Source of the DNA: an uncultured Oscillospiraceae bacterium
Lineage (GTDB): Bacteria; Bacillota; Clostridia; Oscillospirales; Oscillospiraceae
Direction of reading: 5' to 3'
Length of the DNA stretch: 64,000 bases
Assembly: GCA_934567355.1 (NCBI GenBank)
Contig: CAKTJC010000002.1
Span: 1-64,000 of the forward strand
Shown: piece after piece, positions 34,670 through 43,892 of the stretch
Layout of the letters: each line of letters starts with the position of its first letter
How positions within the stretch are numbered: the first letter of the stretch is position 1
Translations under genes and position numbers: made by a program
The notes under the pieces: model-generated
Database searches by the model: none
Told to the model about the DNA's origin: nothing
Seen by the model: the letters and a program-made list of their open reading frames with translations, nothing else

Positions 34670-36574
34670 TTAGATGCCCAGCGCGGCTCGCTTCTGCTCG
34701 ATGCGCTCGATCATCAGGTCGCCCAGCTTGTCGATGTCCAGCTCCACGGTGTAGTTGGCCTCGACCCAGTCCTTGATGCCGTGCTCACCCTGGAGCAGCG
34801 CGGTGACCTCGGAGGAGCCCTTGGTGTAGGGGTCAACACCCAGGAAGGTGTCGATACCGGTGGACACAACGTAGTTGCCGATGGACACGGCCTTCTCGCT
34901 CATCCATTCGGGAGCGCAGCCCACCACGGGAACCTGGGAGATGTTGATGCCCCAGTCCTTGGCGATGTCGGAGGCCAGAATCATCATACGGGAAATATCC
35001 ACGCAGGAGCCCATGTGCAGCACGGGAGGAATGCCGGCCAGCTCGCACACGCGCTTCAGACCGTCGCCGCAGTACTCCTTGGCGTTGACGGGATCCAGCA
35101 GGCCGGCCTTGGCGGCAGCCTGGGCGGAGCAGCCGGAGACGATGAGGATAATATCATTTTCCAGCAGCTTCTTCATCAGCTCAATGTGAGCGGTGTCGGG
35201 GCGAACCTTGGGGTTGTTGCAGCCGACCATGGCCACAGCGCCGCGGAGGACACCGGAGTGCACGCACTCAATCAGGGGCTTGGTGGTGCCGAATTCGTCC
35301 ACCTGGGAGTTGGCAACGCCGTCCAGGACCTTCTTGATGGCCTCTACGGAGTAGCCCACCCGGGCATTCTGCTTCTGGTTGGGGATGTTGACCATGCTCT
35401 GGTCGCGGTTCTTGAAGTTCTCAACCGCCATCTTCACGATTGCCTTGGCGTTGTCACCGGCGTTCTCGGCGGAGAACTGGATGAACTCGGAGTCGGGCAT
35501 CCGGCAGATGGGGGAGGTGGTGATGAACTTGGTATGGAAGCACTTGGACAGGGGCCCCAGAGCGGGGAAGATGCACTGCACGTCTACCACGATGGCCTCG
35601 CAGGCGCCGGTGAGCACCACGTTCTCCTGGCTCAGGAAGTTACCTGCCATGGGGATGCCGTGACGCATGGCCACTTCGTTGGCGGTGCAGCAGACACCGG
35701 CGATGTTGATGCCCTTGGCACCCACGCTCTTGGCCAGAGCAATCATCTCGGGGTCGTTAGCATAGTACACAATCATCTCGGACAGGCTGGGATCGTGGCC
35801 ATGGACAATGATGTTGACCATGTCCTTCTCCATCACGCCGATGTTGGCGGTGGTGTCCACGGGCTTAGGGGTGCCGAACATCACGTCGGAGAACTCGGTG
35901 CCCATCATGGAGCCGCCCCAACCGTCGGACAGGCCGCAGCGCAGCGCCTGACGGATCAGAGCCTCGGGCAGGCTGGAGTTGCCCATGTGGGTCATGTGCA
36001 GAGCGGTGGCAACTTCACGGTCGATGGCGCGGGGCTCAATGCCAGCGTCATGCCACAGCTGCTGGGTGTGCTCGGGAGCACGCTTCAGGAAGCGCTGGAT
36101 GCCGAAGGGCTTGCCGTACTCCAGCAGGCCGAGCTCGGCGACCTCATGAGCCAGGTCATAAATGTCCTTGCCCTCGGTTTCAACGCCCCATTCCTTGGCA
36201 ATGCGAATGAGCTTCTCGGGGTCTTTGACCTGATAGTTGCCGCCCTCCTTGGCCTGATGCAGGGTGTGCATGATTTCACGACCGTGATCGGAGTGCGTTG
36301 CGGAGCCGCCGGCGGTAAAACGCAGGAAGTTACGGCCAACGATGCCGTGAACATCACAGCCGCAGATGCCGCGGGGGCTCTTGGGAGTGATACGGCAGGG
36401 ACCCATGGAGCAGATGCGGCAGCAGGTGCCCGCTTCGCCGAAGCCGCAGTGGGGAGTCTGGTTCTTGACACGCTGCTGCCAGGAGTCAGCGCCAACCTTC
36501 TTGCCGTTTTCCAGCAGAGAGTTTGTGGCGGCCTCCATCTCTTCAACAGTGGTCAGATATGCCCAATCCTTCAA
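34670..36574 (-). CDS. acsA: Anaerobic carbon-monoxide dehydrogenase catalytic subunit
   Basis: 634 aa, the normal length of CooS/AcsA. It reversibly reduces CO2 to CO at the Ni-Fe-S C cluster. N-terminal Cys residues for the B and D clusters are seen in HCGFGEAGTCCRICSMGPC and GICGCDVHG (residues ~48-85). C-cluster ligands are in GVCCTANE, GACEA and SGCSAQA. The start is TTG at 36574, eight bases after AGGAGG. With cooC and acsB it forms the carbonyl branch of the Wood-Ljungdahl pathway. A consensus promoter lies 75 bp upstream. Confidence 0.95.
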   Translation of the reverse strand: MKDWAYLTTVEEMEAATNSLLENGKKVGADSWQQRVKNQTPHCGFGEAGTCCRICSMGPCRITPKSPRGICGCDVHGIVGRNFLRFTAGGSATHSDHGREIMHTLHQAKEGGNYQVKDPEKLIRIAKEWGVETEGKDIYDLAHEVAELGLLEYGKPFGIQRFLKRAPEHTQQLWHDAGIEPRAIDREVATALHMTHMGNSSLPEALIRQALRCGLSDGWGGSMMGTEFSDVMFGTPKPVDTTANIGVMEKDMVNIIVHGHDPSLSEMIVYYANDPEMIALAKSVGAKGINIAGVCCTANEVAMRHGIPMAGNFLSQENVVLTGACEAIVVDVQCIFPALGPLSKCFHTKFITTSPICRMPDSEFIQFSAENAGDNAKAIVKMAVENFKNRDQSMVNIPNQKQNARVGYSVEAIKKVLDGVANSQVDEFGTTKPLIECVHSGVLRGAVAMVGCNNPKVRPDTAHIELMKKLLENDIILIVSGCSAQAAAKAGLLDPVNAKEYCGDGLKRVCELAGIPPVLHMGSCVDISRMMILASDIAKDWGINISQVPVVGCAPEWMSEKAVSIGNYVVSTGIDTFLGVDPYTKGSSEVTALLQGEHGIKDWVEANYTVELDIDKLGDLMIERIEQKRAALGI

Positions 36575-36611
36575 AGTGATTTCCTCCTAAAAAGATATTC
36601 TAAATGAAACC

Positions 36612-36644
36612 CGATACGAAACGACAGACTTTCGCAATGTATCG
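36612..36644 (-). promoter_or_regulatory. Inverted repeat at the 5' end of the CODH operon transcript
   Basis: CGATACGAAA (36612-36621) is mirrored by TTTCG (36630-36634) and GTATCG (36639-36644), giving a 10-11 bp stem with a four-base bulge. It begins essentially at the predicted transcription start, so it is either an operator or a 5'-terminal mRNA hairpin. Confidence 0.5.
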
Positions 36645-36649
36645 ATAGT

Positions 36650-36678
36650 ATTGTACTAATTTCATCCCCAAATGTCAA
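36650..36678 (-). promoter_or_regulatory. Promoter of acsA-cooC-acsB
   Basis: On the minus strand: consensus TTGACA (complement of 36673-36678), a 17-bp spacer and TACAAT (complement of 36650-36655). Confidence 0.85.
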
Positions 36679-36835
36679 CTGTCAGGATGAAAGAAAAGCG
36701 TCTCTTTTTTATCCCCCCAGGGGGGATTTTTGGGCAATGTGTGCGAAGCGCTTTCTGGCGAGCCGCTGCACCCTCCCGCCCTTTGCTCCGCCCAGTGCCT
36801 TCGCGGTTCCCCCCCGGCAAAGCCCATAAGAAAAT
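36679..36835. other. Intergenic region upstream of the CODH operon
   Basis: It contains a run TCCCCCCAGGGGGGA at 36710-36724 and a C-rich stretch near 36809-36815. No open frame here has a ribosome site or recognisable product. Confidence 0.4.
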
Positions 36836-36857
36836 GGCACCGCAATTTTGCGGTGCC
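36836..36857 (-). terminator. Terminator of the VanZ-like gene
   Basis: GGCACCGCAA/TTGCGGTGCC perfect stem, followed on the minus strand by ATTTTCTTAT. Confidence 0.8.
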
Positions 36858-36898
36858 AAATGGGTGTAGGGATATGGCTGTAAGGCTCCTCTCCCTCC

Positions 36899-37927
36899 TT
36901 ACGGATTAAAGCAGTCACGAATCAGTGCAGGCAGCTCTTCATACTCCTTCAGGATTTCGCCCTTATGAGCCTGCAGCGATTCATCCAGCTTTGTGTAGTC
37001 CAGGCAGTTTTGATAATCTGAGCTGCCCCAATACAGAATATTCCGGTCTGCATTGTAAAGAAGCCTGTCGGCGTTTTCAATGGAGAAGTTCTCGGCGTTT
37101 TCAAACGTGATTGTCTGGGAGGAGGCATACAGAATTTCGATAAAGCAATCCGTATCGTTCCGGATTTCGTCCCCGGAAGCTTCCCTGGTTTCCAGCAAAT
37201 GGCCGCCGCAATTGGAGAGCTGACTTGCAAACGTGCGGTAAATGTAGGAGTCAACGGAAATGCTGCGCTTTTCGCCGCCTGAATAAACATTGATTTCCGC
37301 AATATTCCCTTCGACGGCGGAGAGCCCGTCCGGCAGCTGCTTTTCGTTGTCGCCAACCGCATAAATTCCGATAAAGCAGAGCGCGAGAGCCGCACATAGT
37401 GAAATAATGGAGATCACCGCTTTTTTGCGGTTCGTTTTTCCCTCGTGGATGCTGGTATAAACAATGCAGCCTGAAAATCCACCCAGGGTGTTTATCAGAA
37501 AATCTTCCATCTCTGCGTGCCTGCCGCCAAAGAGCTGCAAAAGCTCAATCGAAAACGAGGTGAGCGCGCAAATAAGAACCACTTTTTTCCAGTTTTCTCT
37601 GCACGAGCGGAAAAGAAGCGGCAGCAGGAAGCCCAGAGGGAAGAACAAAGCGAAATTCAGCAAAATGGGCACAATGGAGCTTCCAATAAACGGAACCAGA
37701 TTATAGCTGAATGAGCCATCCAGATGATAGCTTAATGTAAAAATTCCCGTCAGATTCAGCAGCGTAACGCAATAGACGCAAAACAGAGCCTCAAAGATAC
37801 ATTTCCATGAGACACTCCGGCGCTTTTTGAAAAGATACAGCAAAGCAAGAATTGCAATATATATCAGGAGACCGGGGAAAAAGGATTCCTTCAGCGCCTG
37901 AATTCCGTTCATTATGTAGTTCATCAT
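36899..37927 (-). CDS. VanZ-like family membrane protein
   Basis: 342 aa. Four to five membrane segments in the first ~190 residues. The VanZ signature regions are [16 protein letters not shown] and SIELLQLFGGRHAEMEDFLINTLGG. A final membrane segment is followed by an extracytoplasmic domain of ~140 residues (from about 190) not found in simple VanZ proteins. VanZ gives low-level teicoplanin resistance in enterococci, but most relatives are uncharacterised, so resistance should not be assumed. GC content is lower than in the neighbours, which hints at transfer. Confidence 0.8.
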   Translation of the reverse strand: MMNYIMNGIQALKESFFPGLLIYIAILALLYLFKKRRSVSWKCIFEALFCVYCVTLLNLTGIFTLSYHLDGSFSYNLVPFIGSSIVPILLNFALFFPLGFLLPLLFRSCRENWKKVVLICALTSFSIELLQLFGGRHAEMEDFLINTLGGFSGCIVYTSIHEGKTNRKKAVISIISLCAALALCFIGIYAVGDNEKQLPDGLSAVEGNIAEINVYSGGEKRSISVDSYIYRTFASQLSNCGGHLLETREASGDEIRNDTDCFIEILYASSQTITFENAENFSIENADRLLYNADRNILYWGSSDYQNCLDYTKLDESLQAHKGEILKEYEELPALIRDCFNP

Positions 37928-37993
37928 AAGTCATCTCTCCCAAGATTCCGGTTTGCGCATTGCCTCGCCGCAGCGCGCGCTTCGGGGGGCTGC

Positions 37994-38461
37994 TTACCGG
38001 AGCCTTTCTCCGTTGAGTACGGCCTCCACAAGGCGGTCATTGCGATAGCGCAATGTAAGCAGGAAGAAGGGGGCATCCTGCCACAGCAGCTCCAGGAAGA
38101 TCCGATCTCCCTCCCACTGGGGGAGGCTGCTCACAAAGTCCCGGCTGACCCACTGCAGATCCCCCTCGCTGCACTCAATCAGCTCTCCCTCGAAGCCGTC
38201 GGCGGTGAACAGGTACATATACTCCCCCTCGCCGCCCTCGCTCAGGAAGGTGACCAGCCCCCGGCAGCGCCAGGAGGTGAGGGTCAGGCCGGTTTCCTCC
38301 TTGGCCTCCCGGAGCATACACTCGTCCGGGGATTCCTCGAATTCGAACTTGCCCCCGACACCGATCCACTTATCGTGGTTGATGTCGTTCTTCTTTTTCA
38401 CCCGGTGGAGCATCAGCACATCGCTGTCCCGCAGGATATAGCAGAGGGTGGAATTGTGCAT
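37994..38461 (-). CDS. NUDIX hydrolase (MutT/8-oxo-dGTP type)
   Basis: 155 aa. The Nudix box is complete: GGKFEFEESPDECMLREAKEETGL (residues ~37-60; key Gx5Ex7REUxEExGU residues all present). The N-terminus LCYILRDSDVLMLHRVKKKNDINHDKW is typical of clostridial 8-oxo-dGTP diphosphatases. Exact substrate is uncertain. It starts 3 bp after the lipid kinase and is co-transcribed with it. Confidence 0.9.
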   Translation of the reverse strand: MHNSTLCYILRDSDVLMLHRVKKKNDINHDKWIGVGGKFEFEESPDECMLREAKEETGLTLTSWRCRGLVTFLSEGGEGEYMYLFTADGFEGELIECSEGDLQWVSRDFVSSLPQWEGDRIFLELLWQDAPFFLLTLRYRNDRLVEAVLNGERLR

Positions 38462-38464
38462 GGC

Positions 38465-39361
38465 TCAGTCTCTCCGCTTCTGCACCAGGCGATAGGCCAG
38501 GTGGTTGTTTACCACGGTGATTTCCCCATGGCCGTCCTCCCGCTCTCCGTCCAGCGTCCAGGGCATGTCGGGATCGGCGGTGATCTTGATTTCGCTACCG
38601 GAGCGGAAGGTGATCATCTCACAGTTGTTATACTGCTGGCTCTGTACGGCAGCGATGCATTCGGTCAGCTCAATGAGGTTTTTGGGAGAGCGCACCAGCA
38701 GCACCTCCAGCTTGCCGTCGGCCATATCCACCTGCTTGGGATCCAAGGTCAGGATGCCGCCGACGGAGGTGGAATTGCAGATGGCGCCGAAGAGGAAATC
38801 GTCCTCTACCGTTTCGCCGTTGATCTCCAGCCGGATATGCTCCGGGCGGATCTGGGACAGCTCGGAAATGCCGCTGAGCACATAAGCGGTGTGCCCCAAA
38901 GCGTTTTTAATGGACTGGGGGGTGGTATAGCTGGTTCTGGTGAACGCGCCGAAGGACGCTACATAGGAGAAAAAGCGCCCGCAGAAGCTGCCTGCGTCGT
39001 ATGCAATCGGCTCGCCCTCCACGATTTCCTTCGCTGCCTCCAGCGGCTCGGTGGGCAGATGCAGGCTGGCGGCAAAATCGTTGGTGGAACCGGCGGGAAT
39101 ATAACCCACAGGCACATTCGCTCCGGCTTTCAGCAGTCCGGCCACCGTCTCATTGAAGGTGCCGTCGCCGCCGCAGCAGACCACAATGTCCATCTGCGTC
39201 CCCAGCGTTTTGGCAACCTCCGTGGCATCGCCCCGGCCTGCGGTCATGTGAACCGTTACCTGATAATTTGCCCGATTAAAGACTTCCAAAATCTCCACCA
39301 GATACTTATTGGCACGACGCTTGCCGGAGTAGGGATTCATAATAAAAAGCATTTTTTTCAT
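38465..39361 (-). CDS. Diacylglycerol/lipid kinase family protein (second copy)
   Basis: 298 aa from ATG 39361, preceded by GAGG. Motifs MNPYSGKRRANKYLVE, VVCCGGDGTFNETVAG and YIPAGSTNDFAASL define the DAGK/YegS fold. It is clearly paralogous to the gene at 9635 but divergent. Followed closely by the NUDIX gene. A palindromic repeat (39399-39560) lies just upstream of the start, so the promoter may be inside or beyond it. Confidence 0.88.
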   Translation of the reverse strand: MKKMLFIMNPYSGKRRANKYLVEILEVFNRANYQVTVHMTAGRGDATEVAKTLGTQMDIVVCCGGDGTFNETVAGLLKAGANVPVGYIPAGSTNDFAASLHLPTEPLEAAKEIVEGEPIAYDAGSFCGRFFSYVASFGAFTRTSYTTPQSIKNALGHTAYVLSGISELSQIRPEHIRLEINGETVEDDFLFGAICNSTSVGGILTLDPKQVDMADGKLEVLLVRSPKNLIELTECIAAVQSQQYNNCEMITFRSGSEIKITADPDMPWTLDGEREDGHGEITVVNNHLAYRLVQKRRD

Positions 39362-39398
39362 GACGGTTACCTCTTTATCATGTATTGCCGAAAACAAA

Positions 39399-39560
39399 GG
39401 AAGCTCTGAATAAATCGGCAAGAGCTGGCGGCAGAAGATTTTGTCTCAGCCGAAAGTTCTGAAAGCGGAGGAATACTGTATGTATTTCCCGCTTTCAGAA
39501 CTGCACGGATGGGGCAAAAGATTCGCCGCGAAAGCCGAAGACAATTTATTCAGAGGTTCC
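39399..39560. repeat. MITE-like palindromic repeat (copy B)
   Basis: 162 bp. Ends GGAAGCTCTGAATAAATCGG and AATTTATTCAGAGGTTCC. The core GGAGGAATACTGTATGTATTTCCC is shared almost base for base (longest quoted unit: ATACTGTATGTATTTCCC) with copy C, and the entire element folds as one imperfect hairpin. Noncoding. Confidence 0.85.
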
Positions 39561-39708
39561 CAAGCAGCCTCATCCCGCTTGAGGCGGTGGGGCTGACAAT
39601 CACGCGGGTATTATACCAAATTTTTTAGCTTTGGCAAGAGGAACGCACAAAGATTGTGCGAATTATCCAAATGCAAAGAGGCTCCCGCGGGAGCCTCCTG
39701 GAGCTTGC

Positions 39709-40392
39709 TCAGCAGCAGATAAATCCACGGCCGCCACAGCAGAACATCTGCACCAGATAGCACATGCACAGGCTGCCGCAGGGGATACCGCCCATGGCAT
39801 AGCCGCCGTAGTTGCCTGCCTGACGCTTGTAGGCAGAGCCTCCCTGCTCCAGCTGCTCCAGCGCCCACAGATACTCCCGGTTGTCCGGCTCCATGCTCAC
39901 CGCTCTTCGCATATGCTCCAGGGCGGTCACTTGGTTGCCCAGGGCATCGTTGGCGACGGCGCTGAGGTAGTACCAGCGGGCGTTGCGGTTCTGGCTGTTC
40001 TGCAGGACGTTCAGCGCCTCCTGCCAGCGGTGGAAGCGGATATACTGCTCTGCCGAGGTTTGATACCGGTCGCCCTGGTCGGCGGAGGTACGCTGCTCCC
40101 GGTAGCTGCCGAAGGGGTCGAAGCCCCCGAAGGGATCATAGCCGCCGAAGGGGCTGCCATAGGGATTCCCGTAGGAACCGCCGCCCTGGGAGGTCTGCTG
40201 ACGGGCGTACTTTTCCGGGTTCTTGATCTGGTCGTAGGCCTCGTTGACCTCCTGCATTTTCCGCGCGGCCTCCTGGTCGCCGGGATTCAGGTCGGGGTGA
40301 TATTTCTTTGCCAGGGCACGGTAGGCACGCTTTACCTCCTCGTCCGTGGCGTTGGGGCTCAATCCCAGAACCTTATAAGGATCGTCAACCAT
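39709..40392 (-). CDS. J-domain protein with TPR-like middle and Cys-rich tail
   Basis: 227 aa from ATG 40392. A J domain occupies residues 1-65 ([36 protein letters not shown], with the HPD motif). A Gly/Phe/Tyr-rich linker follows ([20 protein letters not shown]), then a helical repeat region like a TPR (about 125-200), and a tail with many Cys ([17 protein letters not shown]). It is a co-chaperone type protein but not DnaJ itself, lacking the zinc and C-terminal domains. The TGATG overlap with the DUF5685 gene implies coupled translation. Confidence 0.85.
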   Translation of the reverse strand: MVDDPYKVLGLSPNATDEEVKRAYRALAKKYHPDLNPGDQEAARKMQEVNEAYDQIKNPEKYARQQTSQGGGSYGNPYGSPFGGYDPFGGFDPFGSYREQRTSADQGDRYQTSAEQYIRFHRWQEALNVLQNSQNRNARWYYLSAVANDALGNQVTALEHMRRAVSMEPDNREYLWALEQLEQGGSAYKRQAGNYGGYAMGGIPCGSLCMCYLVQMFCCGGRGFICC

Positions 40393-41207
40393 CACTGCGC
40401 CTCCTTCTCTGCTTTCCCGTGGCAGCGCACCCATACGCCGCTGTATACGATGTTGTCCAGCAGCGCCTTGTCCTGCACCAGGGGGAGCTTTTCATAGCTT
40501 TCGGTGCAGCGCGCCATGGCGAGCACCAGATATTCTTTCCACTTTTGCGGATCCTTCTCGCGGAAAAGCAGAGGGTTATACTGCTTTTTGCGTTTGTCGC
40601 GGTCGTAGTCCAGCATCGCATCCGCCAGGTAGATGAACCTGCCCAGCCAGAAGCCGAGGCTCCTGAGGGTTTCGCTCCACTGGTCGTCCTTCCAGACCAT
40701 CAGCTCCGCCATCAGTCTGCCGAAGCAGGAGGCGGGCAGGTCGGGATTTTCCGTGCCTGCCTCTTCCAGCGCATTCATCTGGGCAATGCATTCCCGGATG
40801 GCGGCGCACTGCCGGGGGAATCGCGCTTCGACCGGCTCCAGGTGGGGCTTCAGCGCCTTCGCAAGGAGCTTCGCGGAGGGCTTCCCCTCGTCCTGCACAT
40901 CGTCCATCGCCTTGTAATAGGCAAGCGCCACATTCATGTCCGCCGCATAGTCGATGCAGGCATTGGCGATCCAGGGCTTCGGATGAATGGCGTGGAGCAT
41001 GCAGCGGTTCTTCCCGGCGCGCTCCTCCGGCTCGTAAAGGCTCATGTGCAGCAGCGCCAGGAACGCCATGTCATAGCTCAGCGTCACCCGCGCCAATCCG
41101 GAGGCGCGGCTGTGGATGCTCCGGCAGATGCCGCAGTACACGGCGCCATACCGCTCGCGTTGAGAAGCGTCCAGCTCCTTCCAGTTTGCAGTGACAAATC
41201 CGAACAC
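40392..41207 (-). CDS. DUF5685 family protein
   Basis: 271 aa, starting at GTG 41207 after [37 protein letters not shown] matches the DUF5685 N-terminus, with conserved CGxC and later Cys/His positions ([13 protein letters not shown]). It is mostly helical; a resemblance to prenyl-synthase-like helices with Asp-rich loops ([23 protein letters not shown]) is noticeable. Function unknown. It is translationally coupled to the J-domain protein, which may be its chaperone or partner. Confidence 0.75.
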   Translation of the reverse strand: MFGFVTANWKELDASQRERYGAVYCGICRSIHSRASGLARVTLSYDMAFLALLHMSLYEPEERAGKNRCMLHAIHPKPWIANACIDYAADMNVALAYYKAMDDVQDEGKPSAKLLAKALKPHLEPVEARFPRQCAAIRECIAQMNALEEAGTENPDLPASCFGRLMAELMVWKDDQWSETLRSLGFWLGRFIYLADAMLDYDRDKRKKQYNPLLFREKDPQKWKEYLVLAMARCTESYEKLPLVQDKALLDNIVYSGVWVRCHGKAEKEAQ

Positions 41208-41278
41208 GCAAGACCCTCCATCCAGCTTTTTCCTTCTCTTTTATCATCCACCTGTGAACAGGGGATAAACAAAAGCTC

Positions 41279-42130
41279 TTATTTGGGATTATTTTTTGCA
41301 AATGCCGAATATCTTGCAAGCAGCTGGTTCAGCGCGCCGCCGAAGAAAATGATTTCCAGGCAGCAGTAGAGCCACAGCATGCTGATAGCAATGGCATACA
41401 CCGATCCGTAAATATTGGCATAGTTGGGGAAATGGGTCACATAAACGGAATAGAGATTGGAAAACAGCAGCCAGCCGATGGACGCCAGCAGCCCGCCGGG
41501 CAGGCTCTCCCAGAACCGGTTGCGCCGGTTGGGCAGGAACATGAACATCAGCGTAAACAGCAGGCTCTGCACCGCCAGCAGGAGCACAAAGCGCATATCG
41601 AGAATGTCCAGCAGGAGGGTCATGGCGGGCAGATTCAGCTCCCGGATGAATTTCAGCAGGGAACTGCCGAACACATGGAGCACCAGCGTCAGCAAAATCA
41701 CGGCTTCCAGCGCGAAGGTATACAGCACGCTGATAAAACGGGTGTACAGGTACCCCCGATCCTCCGCCACGCCGTAGATGGCATTCAGCCCGGTGAGCAG
41801 GCCGTACACGCCCCGGCTGGAGGACCACAGCGCCGTCAGGGCGCTGACCCCCGCCACCGCGCCGGAGGCGTTCTTATATACGCTGAGGATCAGCTGCCGC
41901 GCCGTCCCCATCAGTGCCTGGGGAAGCACCCCTTCCAGCATTTCCAGCAGATTCTCCACCGTCAGCCCGGTGTAGCTCAGGCCGCTGAGCACCAGCAGCA
42001 GTGCCGGGAAAACGGACAGCACAATAAAGTATCCGGTGTTTGCCGCCAGCTGGGGAATTTTCATCTGATTCAGCCGGAAAATTCCAAGGCGGATGTACTC
42101 CGTCAGCTCCCGGAGGGAGATTTTTTTCAT
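41279..42130 (-). CDS. YihY/BrkB family membrane protein
   Basis: 283 aa from ATG 42130 (GGAG upstream). Six membrane segments. The family pattern is seen in AANTGYFIVLSVFPALLLVLS, then GVYGLLTGLNAIYGV and a C-terminal SMLWLYCCLEIIFFGGALN. Once annotated as ribonuclease BN; the true function of the family is unknown, possibly transport. Monocistronic. Confidence 0.88.
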   Translation of the reverse strand: MKKISLRELTEYIRLGIFRLNQMKIPQLAANTGYFIVLSVFPALLLVLSGLSYTGLTVENLLEMLEGVLPQALMGTARQLILSVYKNASGAVAGVSALTALWSSSRGVYGLLTGLNAIYGVAEDRGYLYTRFISVLYTFALEAVILLTLVLHVFGSSLLKFIRELNLPAMTLLLDILDMRFVLLLAVQSLLFTLMFMFLPNRRNRFWESLPGGLLASIGWLLFSNLYSVYVTHFPNYANIYGSVYAIAISMLWLYCCLEIIFFGGALNQLLARYSAFAKNNPK

Positions 42131-42200
42131 ATGCAAAGGCTCCTTCCAAAGAGATACCGCGGGCTTTCAGGAGAGATTTTTGAGTGATGCCCCGAACGGG

Positions 42201-42233
42201 AAAGCCCGCTGGACGGTATGTACAGCGGGCTTT
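42201..42233 (-). terminator. Terminator of the Asp23-FakA operon
   Basis: AAAGCCCGCT/AGCGGGCTTT perfect stem with a 13-base loop, directly after the fakA stop on the minus strand. Confidence 0.75.
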
Positions 42234-42242
42234 GAAACGGAG

Positions 42243-43874
42243 TTATTCGGCGGAAATCAGGTAGTAGTATACCGGCTGGCCGCCGCTGATCAGGCTGACC
42301 TCGGCATCGGGGCAAATATCCGCGAAGAGGTCGGCTGCCTTCTGGGCGTTCTTTTCCTTGATGTCGCTGCCATAGTAGATGGTAACGTATTCCTTGTTCT
42401 CGTCGCGTACCTTTTCGGCCAAACTCTTCAGCAGGACATTGATGTCCTGACTGGTGCCGAACAGGCTGCTGCCGAACATGGCAAGGTAGTCGCCCTCGTG
42501 GATGTCATAGCCGTCAAAATCGGAGTTCCGGGCGGCGTAGGTGATCTGCATGGTCTCCACGGTGGAAAGCGCATCGGTCATGGCCTCGGTGTTGGCTTCC
42601 ACTGTTCCCTCGGGCTCAAAGCTCAGCATGGCGGTCACGCCCTGGGGCACGGTTTTGCTGGGGATAACCACCACGTTCTTGGGGGTCAGGGCATCCACCT
42701 GCTGGGCAGCCATGATGATGTTCTTGTTGTTGGGCAGCACGAACACCGTCTCGGCGGGCACCTTGTTCACCGCCTCCAGAATGTCCTGGGTGCTGGGGTT
42801 CATGGTCTGGCCGCCGGAAATGATGGCGTCCACACCCAGATTCATGAACACGTCCGCCAGTCCCTCACCGGCGCACACGGACACCACACCGATGGGCTTG
42901 GTGGGCTCGGCAATCTTGGGGGCAATCTCCTGCTCGCTGAGCACCTTCTCGGTGTGCTGCAAGCGCATGTTCTCCACCTTCACGGTGACGAAGGAGCCAT
43001 ACTCAATGGCTTCATGCAGCGCCCGTCCGGGGTCGTTGGTGTGGACATGCACCTTGATGATTTCGTCGTCATCCACCAGCACCAGGCTGTCGCCGATGCT
43101 GCCCAGGAACTCCCGGAGCTTTTCCGGGTCGTTCTGATTTTCCCGGGAGACGATGAACTCGGTGCAGTAGGTGAAGGTGATGTCCTCGGTCTTGAAGTCG
43201 GAGAAATCCGCCTGCTCCTTTACCTCGGCGGTGGTGGAAACTTCGGGAGCGACGATGTCCTCGCCGCGCAGGGCGCACAGCATCGCTTCCAGGGCAAAGA
43301 GCCAGCCCTTGCCGCCGGCATCCACCACGCCCGCCTTTTTCAGCACGGGGTTCTGGTTGACGGTGTTGGCCAGTGCCACCTTGGCTTCTTCAAAGGCGGC
43401 TTCCTGGACAAACTCGATGAAATTATTTTCCTGAGCGGCCTCGGCGGCCTTGGCGGCAGCCAGACGGGCGACGGTCAGAATGGTGCCCTCGGCGGGCTTC
43501 ATGACGGCCTTGTAGGCTGCATCCACGCCGCCCTGCAGGGCGGATGCCCATAGCACGCCGTCGGCGTTGTCGTGCCCCTTCAGCATTTTGGAGATGCCCC
43601 GCATCAGCAGGGACAGAATCACGCCGGAATTGCCTCTTGCGCCCCGCAGCATGGCGGCGGCTGCAATCTTAGAGGCGGTGTACAGCTCCGGATCCTCTGC
43701 CTTGCGCAGGTCGGCGGCGGCGGAGTTGATGGTCATGGACATATTGGTGCCGGTGTCGCCGTCGGGAACCGGGAAAACGTTCAGTTCGTTCAGCGCCTGC
43801 TTGTGGATTTCAATGGATGCGGCAGCACTGATGATCATGCGGCGCAGATCGGCTCCGTTAATGGTTTGCCTCAA
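42243..43874 (-). CDS. fakA: DAK2-domain fatty acid kinase FakA/YloV
   Basis: 543 aa. An N-terminal DhaL-type ATP-binding domain carries the Mg-binding motif NVFPVPDGDTGTNM (near 29-42) and GARGNSGVILSLL. A middle domain follows, then a C-terminal domain (VCAGEGLADVF...ISGGQTMNPST) typical of FakA. It phosphorylates exogenous fatty acids bound by FakB. Starts at TTG 43874 behind GGAGG. The Asp23-FakA order matches yloU-yloV in Bacillus. Confidence 0.87.
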   Translation of the reverse strand: MRQTINGADLRRMIISAAASIEIHKQALNELNVFPVPDGDTGTNMSMTINSAAADLRKAEDPELYTASKIAAAAMLRGARGNSGVILSLLMRGISKMLKGHDNADGVLWASALQGGVDAAYKAVMKPAEGTILTVARLAAAKAAEAAQENNFIEFVQEAAFEEAKVALANTVNQNPVLKKAGVVDAGGKGWLFALEAMLCALRGEDIVAPEVSTTAEVKEQADFSDFKTEDITFTYCTEFIVSRENQNDPEKLREFLGSIGDSLVLVDDDEIIKVHVHTNDPGRALHEAIEYGSFVTVKVENMRLQHTEKVLSEQEIAPKIAEPTKPIGVVSVCAGEGLADVFMNLGVDAIISGGQTMNPSTQDILEAVNKVPAETVFVLPNNKNIIMAAQQVDALTPKNVVVIPSKTVPQGVTAMLSFEPEGTVEANTEAMTDALSTVETMQITYAARNSDFDGYDIHEGDYLAMFGSSLFGTSQDINVLLKSLAEKVRDENKEYVTIYYGSDIKEKNAQKAADLFADICPDAEVSLISGGQPVYYYLISAE

Positions 43875-43892
43875 TTTCTTTTCCTCCGTTCG

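Noticed and set aside
33869..36607. A 912-codon open frame on the plus strand, antisense to the CODH operon
   Set aside because: It mirrors the codon periodicity of acsA/cooC on the other strand. Its translation is His/Gly/Ala-rich low-complexity sequence with no domain, and it spans two real genes.
36662..36859. Short frames on both strands upstream of the CODH operon
   Set aside because: They cover the promoter, a homopolymer-rich segment and a terminator, and lack ribosome sites.
36899..37927. Glycopeptide resistance from the VanZ-like protein
   Set aside because: No vanHAX-type genes are nearby, and most VanZ-family proteins have no shown role in resistance.
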